This document shows, in pieces, positions 35,015 through 43,808 of a DNA stretch of 64,000 bases (its first letter is position 1; every line of letters starts with the position of its first letter). Made by a program: the position numbers and the translations under genes. The notes under the pieces were generated by a model. The model searched no databases. It saw only the letters and a list, made by a program, of their open reading frames with translations, and had not been told where the DNA came from. This DNA is from UMGS1519 sp050951095. GTDB taxonomy: Bacteria > Actinomycetota > Coriobacteriia > Coriobacteriales > Eggerthellaceae. The stretch spans positions 186,001-250,000 of the forward strand of contig JBMNIQ010000002.1 in assembly GCA_050951095.1 (NCBI GenBank), written 5' to 3'.

Positions 35015-35578
35015 CTACTGGGGAATGACTACAACTCGTCGTGCGGATCCTTCGCCCTCAGAAGCCGTGGTAACGCGCGGATCGTCGGCCAGCGCCATGT
35101 GAATGATGCGGCGCTCGTACGGCGTCATAGGACGCAACTTGACGCTTCGACCTTGCGCGTCGGCGCGGTCGGCAGCATTTGCTGCAATGTTCTCCAGCTT
35201 CTCACGCTGGCGTCCTTTATAGCCTTCCACATCCACGACAACCGGATAACGAAAACCCATCTGACGCGAAGTAGCAGAAGAAACCAGGAACTGCAGGGCA
35301 TCAAGCGTCTTGCCATGGCGGCCGATAAGAATTGCCAGATCGTCACCCGTTAAGTCAAGGATGAGCTCTCCTTCGTCGCCTTCGTATTCGTTGATAACCA
35401 CATCGCCGACATTCATATAAGGCAGGATGCTCTCCAAGTAGGAGATAGCCGTATCTGCAATGGCGTCGAGTTCTTCTTCCGAGACGCCGTCGTCAGAAGC
35501 TTCCTCCTCAACCACGACGGTCTCTTCAACGGTCTCGACAATCTCTTCCTCGGGCATGTTTTCGTTTTCTTCAGCCAT
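35015..35578 (-). CDS. jag: Jag/KhpB-type RNA-binding protein (KH + R3H)
   Basis: 187 residues. An acidic N-terminus of about 35 residues (Glu/Val-rich) replaces the usual Jag_N domain. Then a KH domain with ILDLTGDDLAILIGRHGKTL (GxxG loop GRHG) and an R3H domain with KLRPMTPYERRIIHMAL. The protein binds RNA and in Gram-positives is linked to cell elongation and membrane-protein insertion together with YidC, its upstream neighbour (38-base gap). Confidence 0.93.
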   Translation of the reverse strand: MAEENENMPEEEIVETVEETVVVEEEASDDGVSEEELDAIADTAISYLESILPYMNVGDVVINEYEGDEGELILDLTGDDLAILIGRHGKTLDALQFLVSSATSRQMGFRYPVVVDVEGYKGRQREKLENIAANAADRADAQGRSVKLRPMTPYERRIIHMALADDPRVTTASEGEGSARRVVVIPQ

Positions 35579-35616
35579 ATGCCTATCCTTCCATCGAAGG
35601 GTATCAAATCAAACGG

Positions 35617-36387
35617 TTAGCGCTTCTTCGTGGGACGCTTTTTCTTCTCGCGGCGCTCGTACTCAACCTTAACGGGTTCCACCGGAAGAAGCTCCTCTTC
35701 CTTTTCCTCGTCCTCTTTCATCAAGACCTTCTGCGTGAACTGCTGCTGCAGAACGCCGAAGAGGGAAGAGGTGGTCCAGAACAGAAGAACGCCGGCAGGA
35801 GAGCTCCAGCCAATGAACAACATCACGATGGTCATGACACCTGCCATGATCATGGTCTGATTGCGCTGGGGGCCGGTGGAATTCCACTGCTGAATGACCA
35901 TAGGCAAGAACGTCAGTGCGGCGAACAGCAGCAGAATGATGATATACGGAAGGAACGTCATCACACCCATGCCCAATGCATTGGAAGGGGTGATGGTCAA
36001 GTCGGAGATGATGTTGTAGAAGTTGTAGTTCGTGCCGCTGGTACGCCAGCCCATTTCCTGGAGCACCTGGAACACGGCAACGAAAATGGGCATTTGCAGG
36101 AACAGAGGCAGGCAACCGGCAATCGGGTTGAACTTCGTCTCGCGATACAGCTTCGCCATTTCCTCCTGCATGCGCTCAGGATCGTCAGCGTATTTTTCCT
36201 GCATCTCGGTCATGAGCGGCTGCATCTTCTGCATCTGATACGAAGACTTGATCTGCTTCTGCATCAGAGGGAACAGGCACAGACGGAAGAGGAGCGTGAT
36301 GACAACGATGGCCATGCCCCAGTCGCCGATGAAGCCATAGAAGACATCCATGCCACCGAAAATAAGATCCTTAAATGCGTCCCACAT
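35617..36387 (-). CDS. yidC: Membrane protein insertase YidC/Oxa1 family
   Basis: 256 residues, the short Gram-positive type without the large periplasmic domain and without an obvious lipobox. Five hydrophobic segments are visible, including WGMAIVVITLLFRLCLFPLM, NPIAGCLPLFLQMPIFVAVF and GWSSPAGVLLFWTTSSLFGV. The Arg in TLLFRLC is the conserved positive residue of the hydrophilic groove. A basic C-terminal tail (RREKKKRPTKKR) fits ribosome contact. The gene order rnpA-yidD-yidC-jag is canonical. Confidence 0.96.
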   Translation of the reverse strand: MWDAFKDLIFGGMDVFYGFIGDWGMAIVVITLLFRLCLFPLMQKQIKSSYQMQKMQPLMTEMQEKYADDPERMQEEMAKLYRETKFNPIAGCLPLFLQMPIFVAVFQVLQEMGWRTSGTNYNFYNIISDLTITPSNALGMGVMTFLPYIIILLLFAALTFLPMVIQQWNSTGPQRNQTMIMAGVMTIVMLFIGWSSPAGVLLFWTTSSLFGVLQQQFTQKVLMKEDEEKEEELLPVEPVKVEYERREKKKRPTKKR

Positions 36388-36430
36388 AATCGCCTTTCGG
36401 AGCGCTGATCAGCAGCGCCTTTCGACAGTA

Positions 36431-36679
36431 CTACGGTACGGGGTCGTACCCTTTACCACCGCCGGGACGGCATCTCAAAATTCTCTTACAGGTGAGGAAA
36501 GAGCCTTTCAGGAAGCCATACCTACGGATTGCAATCATTCCGTATTCGGAACAAGTTGGCGTAAAGCGGCAGCAGCCGGGAAATAGCGGAGATATAGCCA
36601 TTCGGTAGAACTTGATGAGCGCCAGGGCAATCTGCATGGGCACCCGTTTGAGAAACGAAATAGCCTTCTCAGCTGTCAT
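36431..36679 (-). CDS. yidD: Membrane protein insertion efficiency factor YidD
   Basis: 82 residues. Motifs FYRMAISPLFPGCCRFTPTC and SEYGMIAIRRYGFLKGSFLT, then RILRCRPGGGKGYDPVP, are diagnostic of YidD. It is a small membrane-associated protein between rnpA (10 bases upstream) and yidC (43 bases downstream). Confidence 0.95.
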   Translation of the reverse strand: MTAEKAISFLKRVPMQIALALIKFYRMAISPLFPGCCRFTPTCSEYGMIAIRRYGFLKGSFLTCKRILRCRPGGGKGYDPVP

Positions 36680-36689
36680 CGGCCACTTC

Positions 36690-37022
36690 TCACCTTAAAC
36701 CACATTGTCTCAACGTCTTCGCATATCCGCTTATCAGCTTGCTATACGAATCCTTCGTGGTATTACGCGCGGCAATAAATACCACGTCGTAACCATCCCA
36801 CGGGCCTCCCAGCTCCATGCACGCGGCGCGCATGCGGCGCTTTGCACGATTGCGCCATACGGCATTCCCGAGTTTCTTCCCTGCAACAAAAGCAACACGG
36901 CCGGATTGACCGTGTTGCCCATCTCGCTTCAAAGCGATCACTGCAGAAGATCCTCTGCCGTAACGGCGACCTTCCTGGAAAACCCGTGAGATATCAGTGC
37001 TGGATTTGATTACTCCAAACAC
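36690..37022 (-). CDS. rnpA: Ribonuclease P protein component
   Basis: 110 residues. The RNR-type motif is RVAFVAGKKLGNAVWRNRAK followed by RRMRAACMEL. The protein cofactor of RNase P matures tRNA 5' ends. It lies six bases after rpmH, the expected pairing. Confidence 0.96.
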   Translation of the reverse strand: MFGVIKSSTDISRVFQEGRRYGRGSSAVIALKRDGQHGQSGRVAFVAGKKLGNAVWRNRAKRRMRAACMELGGPWDGYDVVFIAARNTTKDSYSKLISGYAKTLRQCGLR

Positions 37023-37028
37023 AGATGA

Positions 37029-37163
37029 TTAGACAGTCAGGCTCTTGCGACCCTTTGCGCGGCGAGCAGAGAGAACCCTGCGGCCGTTCTTGGTTGCCAT
37101 ACGAGCACGGAAACCATGGGTCTTGGCGCGCTTGCGCTTGTTCGGTTGATAAGTACGTTTCAT
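37029..37163 (-). CDS. rpmH: 50S ribosomal protein L34
   Basis: 44 residues, MKRTYQPNKRKRAKTHGFRA and so on, a full match to L34; too short for a 60-residue cutoff. It starts at 37163 with AAAGGGATACCA upstream. It is the first gene of rpmH-rnpA-yidD-yidC-jag, reading away from the origin. Confidence 0.98.
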   Translation of the reverse strand: MKRTYQPNKRKRAKTHGFRARMATKNGRRVLSARRAKGRKSLTV

Positions 37164-38045
37164 TGGTATCCCTTTCGTATTAAGAGTAACTGCGAAATTA
37201 TATCAGACAGCAACCTTATTTCACAAGGGAAAGATGGCATAACTTTCCCTACTTGCCCAAATTGAGCACCACAAGTGTATTCACTTCTCAACATTCATCC
37301 ACGTCATACGGGAGAGAATACGAAAAACCCATTTCATCTCCTCATTGAAAGCGGCTGGTGCGATTAACGCGGCGTGGAATTCACCGTGCGATCTTTTCAA
37401 AATGCTTCTCCACAATTGCCGCCCTTGACAGAAAAGATTGTGGAATAGCGCATTACCAAAGCGGAATGAACTGAAAACTTTCGATTGCTTTCGAAGCATC
37501 TGTGGAAAATGTTGAAAACAGGCCCTCTCACGTACGAAATTCAGTGGATAACCTTGAATCTTCTGAAAGAGGGCGTGAAAAGAGCTTTGAAAACCGCCGG
37601 CCTGAATGGCTTTCCGGAATATTGCCAACATATAATTTTCAGTATTTGAACTGGGATTATGTAATATTCAACGCGTAGTTTCAGACCGTTTTCGGAGAAT
37701 TTCGCAACACAATCGGATATCCTGCGGCAGCTACCTGGGAAAACGTTATTCAAGCGCTCTGTCAAGCGCTTTTCGAAAGATTTCCCCGTTTTCGGAAGCT
37801 GTTTTCAACATATTCACCCAATAATTCAGACCGTTTTCGGAGTTTTCCACTTTCTTTGGATAACGTGTTGAAAACTTTCAAAATTTCCTGTTGAAACGCC
37901 GTTCAAATACTGAATGAAAACTTGGATGCCGTTTCGAATGCACAATGTTTCCCCAGATGGTTGAAAACCCGTACAATACTTTCCGATTGAATATTTCTGA
38001 ATCTGCTGAAAATTGCGTTTCGAAAGTGGTTGAATACTGTATCTG
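37164..38045. other. Probable origin of replication (oriC), DnaA-box-like repeat field
   Basis: An 880-base gap without a credible gene between rpmH and the divergent GHKL gene. DnaA-box-like nonamers include TTCTCCACA (37406-37414), TTTTCCACA on the minus strand (37501-37509), TTATCCACT on the minus strand (37543-37551), TTTTCCACT (37843-37851) and a variant TTTTCAACA in both orientations (37510-37518, 37802-37810, 37866-37874). A 12-base element CCGTTTTCGGAG occurs near 37686 and 37831, with a related copy near 37787. Gene strand switches here, and rpmH and dnaA flank it. The unwinding element was not fixed; AT-rich stretches lie at 37625-37680 and also after dnaA. Confidence 0.75.
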
Positions 38046-38816
38046 ATGGCTGAAAACACCGAACATAGGGAAGATCAAACGGATTCGACCAACGAGCCGT
38101 ATGACTACACGCAGGTAAAGAACCCTGCGCGTATCGCCATATACGACGACTTCAAAAGCGCACCGCGCATCATCCAGATAGATCCCACCGACACTGCCCA
38201 GTTCATAGAGAATCTGGCTTCGACCATCTACGAGAAAGCACGCATGATGGGCGGAAAGATTTCCTATACCGCCATCCGCGAAGTATCCGAGAATTTCATT
38301 CATGCCCAGTTCAGCGAAGTAGTTGTCTCTATTTTCGACAACGGGAACACCATTCGGTTCGCCGACCAAGGGCCGGGAATCCCCGACAAGGAAAAGGTGC
38401 AGAAACCCGGCTACACATCGGCGATCGAGCCGATGAAGCGCTACATCCGCGGCGTTGGTTCCGGCTTCCCGCTTGTCATCGATTACCTGGACAGCTCTCA
38501 TGGCAATATCACCATCGACGACAATCTGGGGAAAGGCGCCACGGTCACGATCAGCCTGGTTGGCGAAAAGCCGGAAAAGAACGACGTGCTGGATACCGTC
38601 TCGGAATTGAGTGACCAGGGACGGCAGATTATGGCGTTGTTCCAATTGAAGGATACGCTCGGCGTTACGGATATTGCGAAAGCCACCGGCATGTCCCCGT
38701 CCACCGTTTCCTACCAGCTGGACAAACTGGAGAAACTGGAGCTGGTGAAACGTACCGCATCAAAGAAACGCCAGGTCACAGACCTGGGATTGAGCGTGGT
38801 CGAATATTTGTCGTAG
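38046..38816 (+). CDS. GHKL ATPase domain fused to a winged-helix DNA-binding domain
   Basis: 256 residues. After a 40-residue charged start, a SpoIIAB/RsbW-like histidine-kinase-type ATPase: N-box EVSENFIHAQF (79-89), G1 DQGPGIPDKE (107-116) and G2 RGVGSGFPLV (135-144). The C-terminal part (about 186-256) is a winged helix of MarR/ArsR type: GVTDIAKATGMSPSTVSYQL, then KLELVKRTASKKRQVTDLGL. There is no sensor, His-phosphotransfer or membrane segment. It lies between the repeat field and dnaA and reads toward dnaA, with 130 bases between them that contain DnaA boxes. I infer a nucleotide-responsive regulator acting at the origin or on dnaA. It could instead be an anti-sigma-type kinase. Confidence 0.85.
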   Translation: MAENTEHREDQTDSTNEPYDYTQVKNPARIAIYDDFKSAPRIIQIDPTDTAQFIENLASTIYEKARMMGGKISYTAIREVSENFIHAQFSEVVVSIFDNGNTIRFADQGPGIPDKEKVQKPGYTSAIEPMKRYIRGVGSGFPLVIDYLDSSHGNITIDDNLGKGATVTISLVGEKPEKNDVLDTVSELSDQGRQIMALFQLKDTLGVTDIAKATGMSPSTVSYQLDKLEKLELVKRTASKKRQVTDLGLSVVEYLS

Positions 38817-38854
38817 TGCATATGCCTGCTTCACGTACGCGCTGGTGATGTAAG

Positions 38855-38883
38855 TTTTCCACAATGAGTCGCATTTTTCCACC
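38855..38883. promoter_or_regulatory. Two DnaA-box-like sites upstream of dnaA
   Basis: TTTTCCACA (38855-38863) and TTTTCCACC (38875-38883), same orientation, 20 bases apart, in the 130-base gap before dnaA. They suit DnaA autoregulation or origin function. Confidence 0.65.
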
Positions 38884-38946
38884 GTTTTAGAGGGCAATTG
38901 CTAAACTAGGTGAGCAATCAACCCAGAAAGGCGGATTACTACGGCG

Positions 38947-40596
38947 ATGCAGAATCTGGACTACGACGAAATATGGGATCGCATCTTCAACCAAATCAAA
39001 AGCTATGGTGAAGTGGACCCCAACCAGCTGACTGCATTCTTCTCCCGCCTTCATCTGCAGGCATTCAGCAGCGGCTTCATCATGTTGACCGCCGATAACG
39101 AATTCATCAAGAACTGGATAGAGCGCAATTACCTCACGCTTATCAACCGCGCATTGGAAGATCTGTATCACGAGAAGTTTGTCGTGAGTATAGAAGTAGA
39201 CGAGTCCGAGGCGATGAGATACGGCAACCCCGCTATGGGCGTGGGTGCTGCAGCGCAGCAAGCCGCTGCAAACCAGCCCGCCGCAAGACCGCAGTCGCCG
39301 ATGCAAACACCGACCGCCGTTCCGGTAAGCGCGCCGAACACGCCGATGCCGGCAGCCCCCCAGGCTGCGGAAGCGGCAGCTCAGGCATCTGGCCAAACCG
39401 CATCTCAAATGGACATAACCGCAGGCCAACCGCAGAATAATACGCAGATGATGCAAGCGGCAGGACAGGGGCAGAACATGGTGCCCGCAGCGAACGATCC
39501 CGCTCAAAGCACGCAGGAGAACCATCTGACGCGAACCGTATCGAACCTGACGTTCGAGAACTATGTCATTGGCAATTCGAACCGCATGGCTTACTCCATG
39601 GCGTTGGCAGTGGCCGAGCATCCCGGCATGCCGCATCTGAATCCCCTGTTCATCTACGGGAAAAGCGGCGTGGGAAAAACGCATCTGCTGCGCGCCATCC
39701 AGAACCATATCAACGAGACTTCGAATGGATTCTTGAAAACCGTGTACGTGGACTCGACGGAATTCATCAACGATTACGCGAATGCAAGCGCCGACCACAG
39801 CCAGGAAAAAGCGAGCTTCAAGAATTTCAAACGCAACTATGAAGACGCCGACGTGCTGTTGATTGACGACGTGCAGTCGTTCCAAGGGAAAACGCAGACG
39901 CTGGAAATCATATTCCAGCTGTTCAACAGCCTGACAAGCGCCGGCAAGCAGGTAGTTATGTCCGCCGATATCGCGCCGAAGAACATCGACATCGACGAAC
40001 GTTACACCAGCCGATTCAATCAGGGCGCTACGTTCGACATCCAGGCACCGGAAATCGAGACGAAGCGCGCTATCGTCAGCGCGTTCATCAAGGAATACCG
40101 CGAAAGCGAAGAGCGCTTCGACCTGGATATACCGGACGAGGTGCAGGAATACGTCGCCGAGAATTCAAGCTCGAACATCCGCGAGCTGAAAAGCGCTGTG
40201 ACGAAAATCATCTACCAGATGGTCTATACGCAGAAGAAGACGATCACCATAGACGAAGTGGCGGTCATCCTGAAGAACCACTTCTCCGGCGGAAAGACGA
40301 AGCGCCTGACCATAGCCGATATTCAAAAGGAAGTGGAATCGTTCTACCGCGTCAGCCATGAGGATCTGATCAGCAAGAAGCGCAATCGCAGCATTGCCCA
40401 TCCGCGGCAGGTGGCCATGTACCTGTGCCGTCAGCTGCTGGACAACAACGCCTATCAGCGCATCGGCGACGAGTTCGGCAAGAAAGATCACACCACGGTG
40501 ATGCACTCTGTGGAATTGATCGAAACGAAAGCGAAGGAAAACAAGGAGATACGCGAAGAAATAGATATCCTCTTGAAACGTATTCGCGAAAACTAG
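38947..40596 (+). CDS. dnaA: Chromosomal replication initiator protein DnaA
   Basis: 549 residues, longer than usual. Domain I is at about 1-90 (MQNLDYDEIWDRIFNQIKSY). Domain II is a Gln/Ala/Pro/Met-rich linker of about 100 residues (95-200). Domain III is the AAA+ ATPase: GKSGVGKTHLLRA (238 on), LLIDDVQSFQGK (about 305) and the sensor-region SRFNQGATFDI. Domain IV carries the DNA-binding signature KKDHTTVMHSVELIE near 513-527. It binds DnaA boxes and opens the origin. The ATG at 38947 has a modest site (AAAGGCGG). The next genes are dnaN and recF. Confidence 0.98.
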   Translation: MQNLDYDEIWDRIFNQIKSYGEVDPNQLTAFFSRLHLQAFSSGFIMLTADNEFIKNWIERNYLTLINRALEDLYHEKFVVSIEVDESEAMRYGNPAMGVGAAAQQAAANQPAARPQSPMQTPTAVPVSAPNTPMPAAPQAAEAAAQASGQTASQMDITAGQPQNNTQMMQAAGQGQNMVPAANDPAQSTQENHLTRTVSNLTFENYVIGNSNRMAYSMALAVAEHPGMPHLNPLFIYGKSGVGKTHLLRAIQNHINETSNGFLKTVYVDSTEFINDYANASADHSQEKASFKNFKRNYEDADVLLIDDVQSFQGKTQTLEIIFQLFNSLTSAGKQVVMSADIAPKNIDIDERYTSRFNQGATFDIQAPEIETKRAIVSAFIKEYRESEERFDLDIPDEVQEYVAENSSSNIRELKSAVTKIIYQMVYTQKKTITIDEVAVILKNHFSGGKTKRLTIADIQKEVESFYRVSHEDLISKKRNRSIAHPRQVAMYLCRQLLDNNAYQRIGDEFGKKDHTTVMHSVELIETKAKENKEIREEIDILLKRIREN

Positions 40597-40904
40597 CAGG
40601 ATCACCTATTTATCATTTGCGTCGGCTTTCGCGTTTGCGGTACCAGTCCCAGACATCTTGGTAGATAATGAGGGACAAATGCAGGGATAAGCGGTGGAAA
40701 GAATGGGTAAGATTACCTACCCCGTTTTTCGCGGTGGATTCACGTTACGCAATACACCATTTTCATCACTGAAAGATTTCCGTGATGAACAGGTAAAACG
40801 AAACTATTCCACCAATCCACCGTGCTTATGATAATGATGATTTAAGAATTAATTTAAAAAGGCTTTAGGAATTAGATATATACATTCCCGGTTGGAGGAC
40901 TTCA
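40597..40904. other. dnaA-dnaN intergenic region with AT-rich stretch and DnaA-box-like sites
   Basis: 308 bases with no gene. TNTTCCACC-type sequences occur on both strands (minus strand near 40693; plus strand TATTCCACC near 40805), followed by a 55-base AT-rich run (about 40829-40886). In several bacteria this is the place of the unwinding element, so it is an alternative or second part of a bipartite origin. The dnaN ribosome site GGAGGA ends five bases before the GTG. Confidence 0.55.
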
Positions 40905-42002
40905 GTGAAATTCAGCATCAACCAATCAGAGTTCTACCAAGCGATGTCAGTAGTCTCCAAGGGAGCTGCTGCACATTCCACGCTTCCTATCCTTGCCGGA
41001 GTATATATCGATGCCTCTGAAGACCATGTGGTGCTGCAGACGACGGATCTTGATCGGTCCGTGCAATATACGGTCCCCGCTTTGGTAGAAGAAGAGGGGA
41101 GCATCGTGGTTCCCGCCAAGCTGCTTACCGATATCACGAAGAGCCTCCCGGATGCGGCCGTTCATTTCGAAGCGAATCAGAACGATGCCGTCATCATGTG
41201 CGAATCGTCCACCTTCAGCGTGAAATCCATGGATGCCATCGATTTCCCGGGATTCCCCTCCATCGATGTTGTCGACACGGTTGAGATTCCGTTTCAGGAA
41301 TTCTCATCCATGGTGAAGAAGGTCGCACGCGTATGTTCCCATGACGAAACGCGCGCCATCCTTACCGGTGTGTATATCTCCGCATCCGAAGGCAGCCTGC
41401 GCATGGTAGCTACGGACTCGTACCGTTTGGCGGTCTCCGATAAATCGCTGGAGGATTCCACAGCAGAGTTCGAAGCGGTTATCCCCGGTCCGTTCCTTCT
41501 CGAGGTGGCGGGCCTGCCGTCCAGCACGGATCCGGTGCGTATCTCCGTTTCCGAGAATCAGGTGATGGTGGATTACCGCAACGTGGTGTATATCAACCGC
41601 CGTTTGGAAGGCAATTACCCGAATTACCGCCTTCTACTGCCGGATTCGTACAACACGCGCGTGGAATTCAATGCAAAGCAACTCATTGCTGCCGTGCGCC
41701 GCACTTCGTTGATAAACGGCTCTACGTCTCCGATTAAATTCGATATCAATCAGGCTTCCGGCACGACGCAGCTGACGGCTGTCACGCAAGATGTCGGTTC
41801 CGCTCAGGAGATGCTGACGACGCCGGTGGAAGGCGCGGACGCCCAGATTGCGTTCAACGCCACGTTCATCCTGGATGGTCTGAACGCATTCAGCACGGAC
41901 GACGTGTACCTGGAGCTTCAGGACCAGAATCGCCCCGGCATTTTCAAGAGCGGCGAAGGCGAGAACTACCTGTATCTGGTCATGCCCGTTCGCCTGCTGT
42001 AG
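40905..42002 (+). CDS. dnaN: DNA polymerase III beta subunit (sliding clamp)
   Basis: 365 residues. It starts at a GTG with GGAGGACTTCA upstream. N-terminal MKFSINQSEFYQAMSVVSK, middle-domain SSMVKKVARVCSHDETRAIL, LRMVATDSYRLAVSDK and a C-terminus ending in the conserved YLVMPVRLL. The ring tethers polymerase to DNA. Confidence 0.98.
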   Translation: MKFSINQSEFYQAMSVVSKGAAAHSTLPILAGVYIDASEDHVVLQTTDLDRSVQYTVPALVEEEGSIVVPAKLLTDITKSLPDAAVHFEANQNDAVIMCESSTFSVKSMDAIDFPGFPSIDVVDTVEIPFQEFSSMVKKVARVCSHDETRAILTGVYISASEGSLRMVATDSYRLAVSDKSLEDSTAEFEAVIPGPFLLEVAGLPSSTDPVRISVSENQVMVDYRNVVYINRRLEGNYPNYRLLLPDSYNTRVEFNAKQLIAAVRRTSLINGSTSPIKFDINQASGTTQLTAVTQDVGSAQEMLTTPVEGADAQIAFNATFILDGLNAFSTDDVYLELQDQNRPGIFKSGEGENYLYLVMPVRLL

Positions 42003-42035
42003 ACGTTTCCGCATACGGAGCATCCTTTACACCCA

Positions 42036-43187
42036 ATGGCACTGCAGATTACGTCACTTCGCCTGGCGAATTTCAGAAGCTATGAGCGTTTTTCCCTTGA
42101 GGGGCTTGGTTCGCTGACGATATTCGTGGGCCCGAATGCCGTCGGCAAGAGCAACTTGCTGGAAGCGATACAGCTGACGACTGCGCTGTCGTCGTTCCGT
42201 TCTGCCACTACGGAGCAGATGATCCGTTGGGGATGTTCGGACGCCCGCGTTGATGTCCACATGGAAGACGCCGTGCGCAACTTGGATGTAGCGTTGCTGC
42301 TGGGAGCGAATGGCAAACGCTATCGCCTGAATGGCAAGGCCGTGCAGGCTTCGGCGCTGCAGGACAACCTGCCCGCCGTGGCATTCTGCCCGGACGACCT
42401 TTCGCTGGTGAAGGGGTCGCCGAGCGTGCGCCGTGCTGCCATAGACGCGTTGGGCAGTCAGCTTTCGGCAAATTATCGTGCCGTGAAACGCGATTACGAG
42501 AAGATCCTGCGACAGAAGAACCGGTTGTTGAAGGATGAGGCAGATCCGTTGTACCTCTCCAGCGTGAATGAGGTTCTTTCAGTGGTGGGCGCGCAGCTGT
42601 GTCGGTATCGGTTGCAGATTTTTGAAGGCCTGGCCAGGGAATTTCCCGTCCAATATGCCGATACCACGGCATCTTCCGAGCGCGCGGCCGTGCTCTATCG
42701 GCTGTCTTGGGAGAGCTTGCGCAGCGGCAGTGGCAAAGCCGCGCCGCCAACGCAGCTGGAGCTGCTGGCCGATGCGGGAACGCCAGACAGGGAAGTGTTG
42801 CAACACGAGTTCTCCCTGGCTTTGGATGAGATGCTGGAAGAAGAGCGCCGCCGCAAGCAGTCGCTGGTGGGGCCGCATCGCGACACGTTGGACTTCCTGT
42901 TGGACGACCACGAAGCGGGCAGGTTCGCAAGCCAAGGGCAGCAGCGTTCCCTGGCTATTGCGTTCAAGCTGACGGAGTTTCGGATGATCGAGAAGAAGCG
43001 CCATCAGCGCCCGCTGCTGCTGTTGGACGATGTCATGAGCGAGATCGATGCCACGCGTCGCGAGATGCTGACGAAACGCTTGCAGGATGCGGCGCAAACG
43101 TTTATCACCACAACGAATTTGGAATATTTCACTCCCGAGTTGTTGTCCTCCGCTCGTGTAATACACCTGCCCTATCAGGAGGTCTGA
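42036..43187 (+). CDS. recF: DNA replication/repair protein RecF
   Basis: 383 residues. N-terminal LRLANFRSYERFSLEGLGSL, Walker A FVGPNAVGKSNLLEAI, signature SQGQQRSLAIAFKLTEF and Walker B PLLLLDDVMSEIDATRREML. RecF loads RecA at gaps with RecO and RecR. It is 33 bases after dnaN, the standard order. Confidence 0.97.
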   Translation: MALQITSLRLANFRSYERFSLEGLGSLTIFVGPNAVGKSNLLEAIQLTTALSSFRSATTEQMIRWGCSDARVDVHMEDAVRNLDVALLLGANGKRYRLNGKAVQASALQDNLPAVAFCPDDLSLVKGSPSVRRAAIDALGSQLSANYRAVKRDYEKILRQKNRLLKDEADPLYLSSVNEVLSVVGAQLCRYRLQIFEGLAREFPVQYADTTASSERAAVLYRLSWESLRSGSGKAAPPTQLELLADAGTPDREVLQHEFSLALDEMLEEERRRKQSLVGPHRDTLDFLLDDHEAGRFASQGQQRSLAIAFKLTEFRMIEKKRHQRPLLLLDDVMSEIDATRREMLTKRLQDAAQTFITTTNLEYFTPELLSSARVIHLPYQEV

Positions 43188-43237
43188 TACCCCAAGGTGG
43201 TATACTCTCATCCAAATCAAACGAAATGGGGGGACTA

Positions 43238-43630
43238 ATGAACAACCGACCTTCCTTGACAAAGTCCAATGAGGATTACCTCGAAGCTATCTATGAGCTG
43301 GCTGGTGATAAGAACCGGCCGGTGCGTTCCGTTGATCTGGCGGACAAGTTGAGCGTTTCCCGTCCCAGCGTCAGCAATGCCGTGGGTGTGCTGAAGAAGA
43401 AGGGGCTGGTTGACCAGGAGCCCTATGGGAGCATCATCTTGACGGACGAAGGCTTCAAGATTGGCAAGAGCACGTATGCGCGCCACACTACGCTCTATAG
43501 CTTCCTGCATGATATCTTGGGCGTCGATGAGGAAACTGCCGCTGATGAGGCATGTGAAATAGAGCACACGATCAGCGAAGACACCATGACGAAGTGGCGC
43601 AAGCTGGTCGAGGAGACTGTGAACAAGTAA
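43238..43630 (+). CDS. DtxR/MntR-family metal-dependent transcriptional regulator
   Basis: 130 residues from ATG 43238 (GGGGGAC upstream). Winged-helix half: SNEDYLEAIYELAGDKNRPV, VDLADKLSVSRPSVSNAVGV. Dimerisation and metal half: FLHDILGVDEETAADEACEI with EHTISEDTM, containing the Glu, His and Cys typical of the metal sites. It lacks the SH3-like third domain, so it is of the MntR type. It probably senses Mn or Fe and represses uptake genes, none of which are adjacent. Confidence 0.88.
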   Translation: MNNRPSLTKSNEDYLEAIYELAGDKNRPVRSVDLADKLSVSRPSVSNAVGVLKKKGLVDQEPYGSIILTDEGFKIGKSTYARHTTLYSFLHDILGVDEETAADEACEIEHTISEDTMTKWRKLVEETVNK

Positions 43631-43737
43631 ATCCTGATCAAGGGCGGCCTTCACGGCAACTCGGCTGATGCCGAAACCGGTAGCTGTCTGCGTCACTTGC
43701 ATCTGTCGTTCCCGCAAATCATCTGTTGATATACAAA

Positions 43738-43761
43738 GATGCCCGCCATCTGGCGGGCATC
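43738..43761. terminator. Bidirectional terminator
   Basis: GATGCCCGCC/GGCGGGCATC hairpin between the convergent genes ending at 43630 and 43809, with short T-rich flanks in both directions. Confidence 0.7.
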
Positions 43762-43808
43762 GTGCTTTCTGGATAAGACGGCGGTATGTTCGCGATACGC
43801 TGACGGTA

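Noticed and set aside
37281..38045. Short minus-strand frames (about 75-116 codons) in the rpmH-dnaA gap, and a frame of 255 codons antisense to the GHKL gene
   Set aside because: No ribosome sites, no known domains, and the region is full of DnaA-box-like repeats, so it is better read as origin DNA.
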